A DNA stretch of 64,000 nt from Rhodanobacter humi (lineage in GTDB: Bacteria > Pseudomonadota > Gammaproteobacteria > Xanthomonadales > Rhodanobacteraceae). The position numbers were made by a program, and so were the translations under genes. Below, one piece after another: positions 60,350-64,000 of this stretch. Within the stretch, counting starts at the first letter, position 1. The number at the start of each line of letters is the position of its first letter. The notes beneath the pieces were generated by a model. That model did not search any database. It was not told where the DNA came from and saw only the letters and a program-made list of their open reading frames with translations. The DNA lies in NCBI RefSeq assembly GCF_041107455.1, contig NZ_JBGBPY010000001.1:1178001-1242000 (forward strand), given 5' to 3'.

Positions 60350-61618
60350 ATGAACCGTTTCCGCATGATCGCCGCGCTCGCGCTGACCTACGTGGTCTTC
60401 GCGATCCTGCTCAACAGCGTGGGCACGGTGATCCTGCAATCGATCGCCAGCTTCGGCGTCGGCAAGACCGAGGCCAGCCTGCTCGAACTGTTCAAGGACC
60501 TCACCATCGCCGTGGTCTCCTTCGGCGTGGCTTCCTTCCTGCCGCTGATCGGCTATCGGCGCGCGATGATCCTGGCGCTGGCCCTGCTCGGCGCCGCCTG
60601 CGTGCTGATGCCGCTGTGGCCGGGCTTCCGCACCACCGAGGTGCTGTTCACCTGCGTCGGCATCTCGTTCGCGCTGGCCAAGGTCGGCGTGTATTCCTCG
60701 ATCGGCCTGCTCACCGCCGACCGCGCCGCGCACGGCCGCCTCACCTCGACGATCGAGGGCACCTTCATGCTCGGCGTGCTGGCCGGCAACTGGCTGTTCA
60801 GCGCGTTCATCAACCACGCCCGCCCCGCCGACCTGGCGTGGCTCAACGTGTACTGGGTGCTGGCCGTGCTGTGCGTGCTGGTGATCGCCTTGCTCGCCGG
60901 CTCGCGCATGGACGAGTCGGCGGCGCACAACGTGCACACCTCGACCATGAAGGGTTCGCTGGTCGAGATGCTGCAGCTGTTCGTGCGGCCGCTGGTCTAC
61001 GTGTTCCTGATCTCGGCCTTCCTCTACGTGCTGATCGAGCAGAGCTTCTCCACCTGGCTGCCGACCTTCAACAACGAGATCCTCAAGCTGCCGAACGCGA
61101 TGAGCATCCAGCTCGCCAGCATCCTGCCCGGCGCGATCGCGCTGGGCCGCCTTGCCGCCGGCCAGGCGCTGCGTCGCATGCACTGGTACACCTTGCTCAA
61201 TATCTGCGTGGTCGGCATGGCGGCGATCGTGGTCGTGAGCCTGCCGCTGGCGCGCAACATCGTGCCGAACGCCCACATCGGCTGGGGCAACGCGCCCGTC
61301 GCCGCCTGGCTGTTCCCGCTGGTGGGCCTGCTGATGGCGCCGATCTACCCGGTGATCAACTCGGTGGTGCTGAGCTCGCTGCCCAAGCCCGCGCACGCGG
61401 CGATGACCGGGCTGATCGTGATCTTCTCCGCGCTGGGCGGCACCCTGGGTTCGCGCATCACCGCGATCGTGTTCGCCCGTTCCAACGGCATAGCCGCGTT
61501 CTATTTCTCGCTGCTGCCGATGAGCCTGATCCTCGTCGCGCTGTTCTTCTTCAAGCGCGAAACCGACCGCCACGGCCTGGCCGCGGCGACGCCGGCCATC
61601 CGCCTCGCGGCGAAATAG
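60350..61618 (+). CDS. Major facilitator superfamily sugar transporter
   Basis: 422 residues from ATG 60350, preceded by GAGG. Twelve membrane helices are visible (RMIAALALTYVVFAILLNSV and following), with a long central cytoplasmic loop around residue 195. It resembles the FucP/sugar-permease branch of MFS. Substrate is inferred from neighbours: a mono- or disaccharide released by the periplasmic GH65 enzyme or imported by the receptor. The next gene starts 16 bases later. Confidence 0.85.
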   Translation: MNRFRMIAALALTYVVFAILLNSVGTVILQSIASFGVGKTEASLLELFKDLTIAVVSFGVASFLPLIGYRRAMILALALLGAACVLMPLWPGFRTTEVLFTCVGISFALAKVGVYSSIGLLTADRAAHGRLTSTIEGTFMLGVLAGNWLFSAFINHARPADLAWLNVYWVLAVLCVLVIALLAGSRMDESAAHNVHTSTMKGSLVEMLQLFVRPLVYVFLISAFLYVLIEQSFSTWLPTFNNEILKLPNAMSIQLASILPGAIALGRLAAGQALRRMHWYTLLNICVVGMAAIVVVSLPLARNIVPNAHIGWGNAPVAAWLFPLVGLLMAPIYPVINSVVLSSLPKPAHAAMTGLIVIFSALGGTLGSRITAIVFARSNGIAAFYFSLLPMSLILVALFFFKRETDRHGLAAATPAIRLAAK

Positions 61619-61634
61619 CGCCGGCGACGCATCC

Positions 61635-63455
61635 GTGTCCACGCCCGCACCCATGCCGCTCGATGACCTGCGCCAGGTCGGCGCGCTGCTGCAGGCCGGC
61701 GAGCTGCGCGGCGCGCACGAACGCCTGCAGGCCATCGTCGCGAAGCACCCGGACTGCGTGGAGGCGCTGCGCCTGCTCGGCGGCCTGCGCCTGGGCTTCG
61801 GCGATGCCGAAGGCGCCGAGGCGCTGCTGCGCCGGGCGCTGGCGCTGGACCCCGGCTGGACGCCCACGCTCGCCACGCTGGGCGAGCTGCTGCTCGCCAC
61901 CGGCCGTGACGAGGAAGCCGAGGCGTTGCTGCGCCGCGCGGCGACGAAATTGCCGCAAGCCGCCCTGCGGCTGGCGCGCCATTGCAACGAGCGGCAACGC
62001 CCGGCCGAGGCGCTGGCCTTGCTCGCGCCGCGGTGCGCCGCCGGCCCGGTCAACGCCGAACTGGCCGCCCAGCACATCGCGGCGCTGGCCGCGCTGGGCC
62101 GCGCCGACGAAGCCGCGGATTTCTATCGCCGTGCAGCGGCGGCCGCACCCGACAGCCCGGTCGCCGCGCAGGCACTGGCGATCGCGCTCGCCGCCAGCGG
62201 TCAGCACGCCGAAGCCGAACGCGCCGCCAGTCGCGCGCTGGCATCCGGCCGTGCGAGCGCCGCCGCCCACTTCACCCGCGCGCGCAGCCTGCTCGCGCTG
62301 GGCGAGTTCGCGCGCGCCGAGTCGGACCTGCGCGACGGCCTGCGCCTGGAGCCGCGCCACGCCGAGGCGCACGACCATCTCGCGCGGCTGGTGTGGATGC
62401 GCAGCGGCGATCTCGCTGAAAGCACCGCCACGCTCGACGCCGCGCTGCACCGGTTTCCCGGCGACGAAACCCTGCTCGCCGCCAAGGCCGCGATCCTGCA
62501 AGGCGCCGGCGATGCGCGCGGCGCCTGGGCCTGCCTCGCCGAGCCCGTCGCCCGTGCACAGGCCGCACCGTCCCTGCTGGTGCGTGCGGGACTCAGCGCG
62601 CTGGAGTTCGATCCCGCCGCTGCGCTCGCGTTGGCCGAACGCGCGTTGCACCGCTCGCCCGCCAGCACACCCGCGCGCAGCCTGCTCGCCGCGGCCCTGC
62701 TCGGCACCGGCGATGCGCAGCGCGCGCTAGGGCATTGCGAACTCCTGCTCGCCGACGCGCCCGACGACCAGTACCTGATCGCGCTGCAGACCACCGCATG
62801 GCGGCTGCTCGGCGACCCGCGCCACGACGCGTACTGCGACTACGCGCAGCTCGTGCAGCCGTACCGCCTGCAGGCGCCCGCCGGCTGGAGCAGCCTCGCC
62901 GGCTTCCTCGACGACCTGAGGCGCAGCCTGCAACGCCTGCACGATCCGCTCGGCCATCCGCTGCTGTTCCAGTCGCTGCGTCATGGCACCGAGACCACCG
63001 AGGACTTGGCCCGCCACGCCGACCCGGTGATCCAGGCGCTGTTCCAGGCCTTCGACGCGCCAATCCGCGATTATATGGCTTTCGTCGGCCTGGGCGACGA
63101 CGCGCTGCGCCGACGCAACCACGGCCGTTACCGTTTCAACGGCAGCTGGTCGGTGCGCCTGCGCAACGCGGGCTTCCACACCAATCACGTGCACCCGCGC
63201 GGCTGGATCTCCTCGGCCTGCTACATCGACCTGCCCGACAGCATGGCCGGCAGCGGCAGCACCGACGGCTGCCTCGCCTTCGGCGAGCCCGGCATCCTCA
63301 CCGCGCCACCGCTGCACGCGCAGCACGTGGTGCGCCCCGAGCCGGGCCTGCTGGTGCTGTTTCCCTCCTACGTCTGGCACGGCACGGTGCCGTTCCACAG
63401 CGAGCAGGCGCGACTCACGGTGGCCTTCGACGCGGTGCCCGGAGAGCGGCCATGA
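61635..63455 (+). CDS. TPR protein with C-terminal 2-oxoglutarate/Fe(II) oxygenase domain
   Basis: 606 residues from GTG 61635 (ATG 61653 is an alternative). Residues ~10-410 are about ten Ala/Leu/Arg-rich TPR repeats (e.g. GDAEGAEALLRRALALDPG). The C-terminal ~200 residues match the 2OG-FeII_Oxy_5 type: HTNHVHPRGW has His515, His518 and His520, and LFPSYVWHGTVPFHSEQARLTV splits as SYVWHGTVPF (His582) and SEQARLTVAF (Arg). No signal peptide, so cytoplasmic. Such proteins recur beside TonB receptors and sugar enzymes in Xanthomonadales and Alteromonadales. The substrate is unknown. It overlaps the next gene by 4 bases. Confidence 0.82.
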   Translation: MSTPAPMPLDDLRQVGALLQAGELRGAHERLQAIVAKHPDCVEALRLLGGLRLGFGDAEGAEALLRRALALDPGWTPTLATLGELLLATGRDEEAEALLRRAATKLPQAALRLARHCNERQRPAEALALLAPRCAAGPVNAELAAQHIAALAALGRADEAADFYRRAAAAAPDSPVAAQALAIALAASGQHAEAERAASRALASGRASAAAHFTRARSLLALGEFARAESDLRDGLRLEPRHAEAHDHLARLVWMRSGDLAESTATLDAALHRFPGDETLLAAKAAILQGAGDARGAWACLAEPVARAQAAPSLLVRAGLSALEFDPAAALALAERALHRSPASTPARSLLAAALLGTGDAQRALGHCELLLADAPDDQYLIALQTTAWRLLGDPRHDAYCDYAQLVQPYRLQAPAGWSSLAGFLDDLRRSLQRLHDPLGHPLLFQSLRHGTETTEDLARHADPVIQALFQAFDAPIRDYMAFVGLGDDALRRRNHGRYRFNGSWSVRLRNAGFHTNHVHPRGWISSACYIDLPDSMAGSGSTDGCLAFGEPGILTAPPLHAQHVVRPEPGLLVLFPSYVWHGTVPFHSEQARLTVAFDAVPGERP

Positions 63456-64000
63456 AATGCGCCCTGCTTGCAGGCGCCTGGCTGGCGCTGGCCGCGCCGG
63501 TCGTGTGCGCCACCGACGACGCGGGCTGGCAGCTCGACGCCGGCTCGGCGGATTTCGCCCACTACTTTCCGGGCCAGCTCGGCAACGGCTACGTCGCCAC
63601 CTTCAGCGACCCGCGCGGCACCCAGGGCACGCTTGCGTACATGGTCGGCCTGATGGACGAGACGCCGGGCGACATCGCGCGGCCCGCGGCGGTGCCCGGC
63701 TGGATGGGCATCGACTATTCCACCGGCGACTCGCAAGCCGGCCACTACTGGCTCAACCAGGTCGAACCCGATCCCGCCACGTTCCGCGATTACCGCCAGA
63801 CACTGGACCTGCGCCGCGGCGTGCTCACCACGCGCTACCGCTATCTCGACCACGGCCGCAACACGCGCATCGCGGTGACCAGCTTCGTGAGCCAGGCCGA
63901 TCCGCATCTCGCCGTCACGCAACTGGCGATCACGCCGGAATACGACGGCACGGCGGAGCTGTCGCTCACGCTGGACACCTGGGCGCCGCACCAGCCGCGT
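63452..64000 (+). CDS. Secreted GH65-like alpha-glucosidase (3' end outside window)
   Basis: 183 codons from ATG 63452, which overlaps the preceding stop (ATGA) and has GGAG upstream. The signal peptide ends near VVCA. The mature start (AGSADFAHYFPGQLGNGYVAT, here split as DFAHYFPGQLGNGYV) and RYRYLDHGRNTRIAVTSFVS match the N-terminal beta-sandwich of GH65-type kojibiose hydrolases and protein glucosylgalactosylhydroxylysine glucosidases. The catalytic barrel lies beyond the window, so phosphorylase versus hydrolase cannot be settled, but secretion favours hydrolysis in the periplasm. Confidence 0.75.
   Translation, partial: MKCALLAGAWLALAAPVVCATDDAGWQLDAGSADFAHYFPGQLGNGYVATFSDPRGTQGTLAYMVGLMDETPGDIARPAAVPGWMGIDYSTGDSQAGHYWLNQVEPDPATFRDYRQTLDLRRGVLTTRYRYLDHGRNTRIAVTSFVSQADPHLAVTQLAITPEYDGTAELSLTLDTWAPHQPR

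Overview
The window is chromosomal DNA of a high-GC gammaproteobacterium. It is most likely a member of the Xanthomonadales in the Rhodanobacter/Dyella/Frateuria group. The reasons are the ruvC-ruvA-kup-ruvB-ybgC-tolQRAB-pal-cpoB-queE-queC block, the pilS/sucCD neighbourhood, DUF3011 and DUF3501 genes, TonB-dependent receptors with long Gln/Ala/Asn-rich N-termini, frequent GTG starts, and GTAGGAGCG-type palindromic repeats. No phage, transposase, integrase or CRISPR array was found. Taxonomy is inferred from gene order and protein character, not from a marker gene search.

Layout. 1-7,011 (minus): a very large exported membrane protein of unknown function running off the left edge, a two-domain V4R-like protein, and a periplasmic M1 aminopeptidase. 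7,175-11,464 (plus): oxyR, a rubrerythrin without rubredoxin domain, a two-cluster Fe-S (CCG-domain) protein, a DUF3501 protein and a small membrane-anchored protein, which together look like a peroxide-defence module. 11,622-17,965: apt, a DUF2007 gene, a MASE2-GGDEF diguanylate cyclase, glnS, a nucleoside deaminase, a TVP38-like membrane protein and a periplasmic beta-propeller. 18,039-21,382: an orphan exported protein, a repeat-bearing gap, a CadC-like TPR regulator and tRNA-Lys(UUU) with its terminator.

21,443-37,126 (all minus): queC, queE, cpoB, pal, tolB, tolA, tolR, tolQ, ybgC, ruvB, kup, ruvA, ruvC, yebC, an alpha/beta hydrolase, aspS, a tandem DUF3011 protein and an FmdB-type zinc ribbon. 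This joins cell-envelope constriction (Tol-Pal), Holliday-junction processing (RuvABC), queuosine synthesis and translation. 37,414-53,291: a TonB-dependent receptor, clpB with a sigma-32-like promoter, pgeF, rluD, divergent bamD, nadE, argO with divergent argP, sucD-sucC and divergent pilS, with no pilR beside pilS.

53,308 to the right edge: an alpha-glucoside utilisation locus. It has a LacI regulator, a perfect 22-bp palindrome over the -35 of a strong promoter, a fused GH65 phosphorylase/beta-phosphoglucomutase, a TonB-dependent receptor, an MFS transporter, a TPR protein with a 2-oxoglutarate/Fe(II) oxygenase domain, and a secreted GH65-like glycosidase cut by the window end. The inferred flow is outer-membrane import, periplasmic trimming, inner-membrane uptake, phosphorolysis to beta-glucose 1-phosphate, and conversion to glucose 6-phosphate within one fused protein.

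The most promising under-described systems are the OxyR-rubrerythrin-FeS-DUF3501 module and the GH65/oxygenase sugar locus. Also notable are a fold-back repeat family present at two intergenic sites, and the giant left-edge membrane protein.
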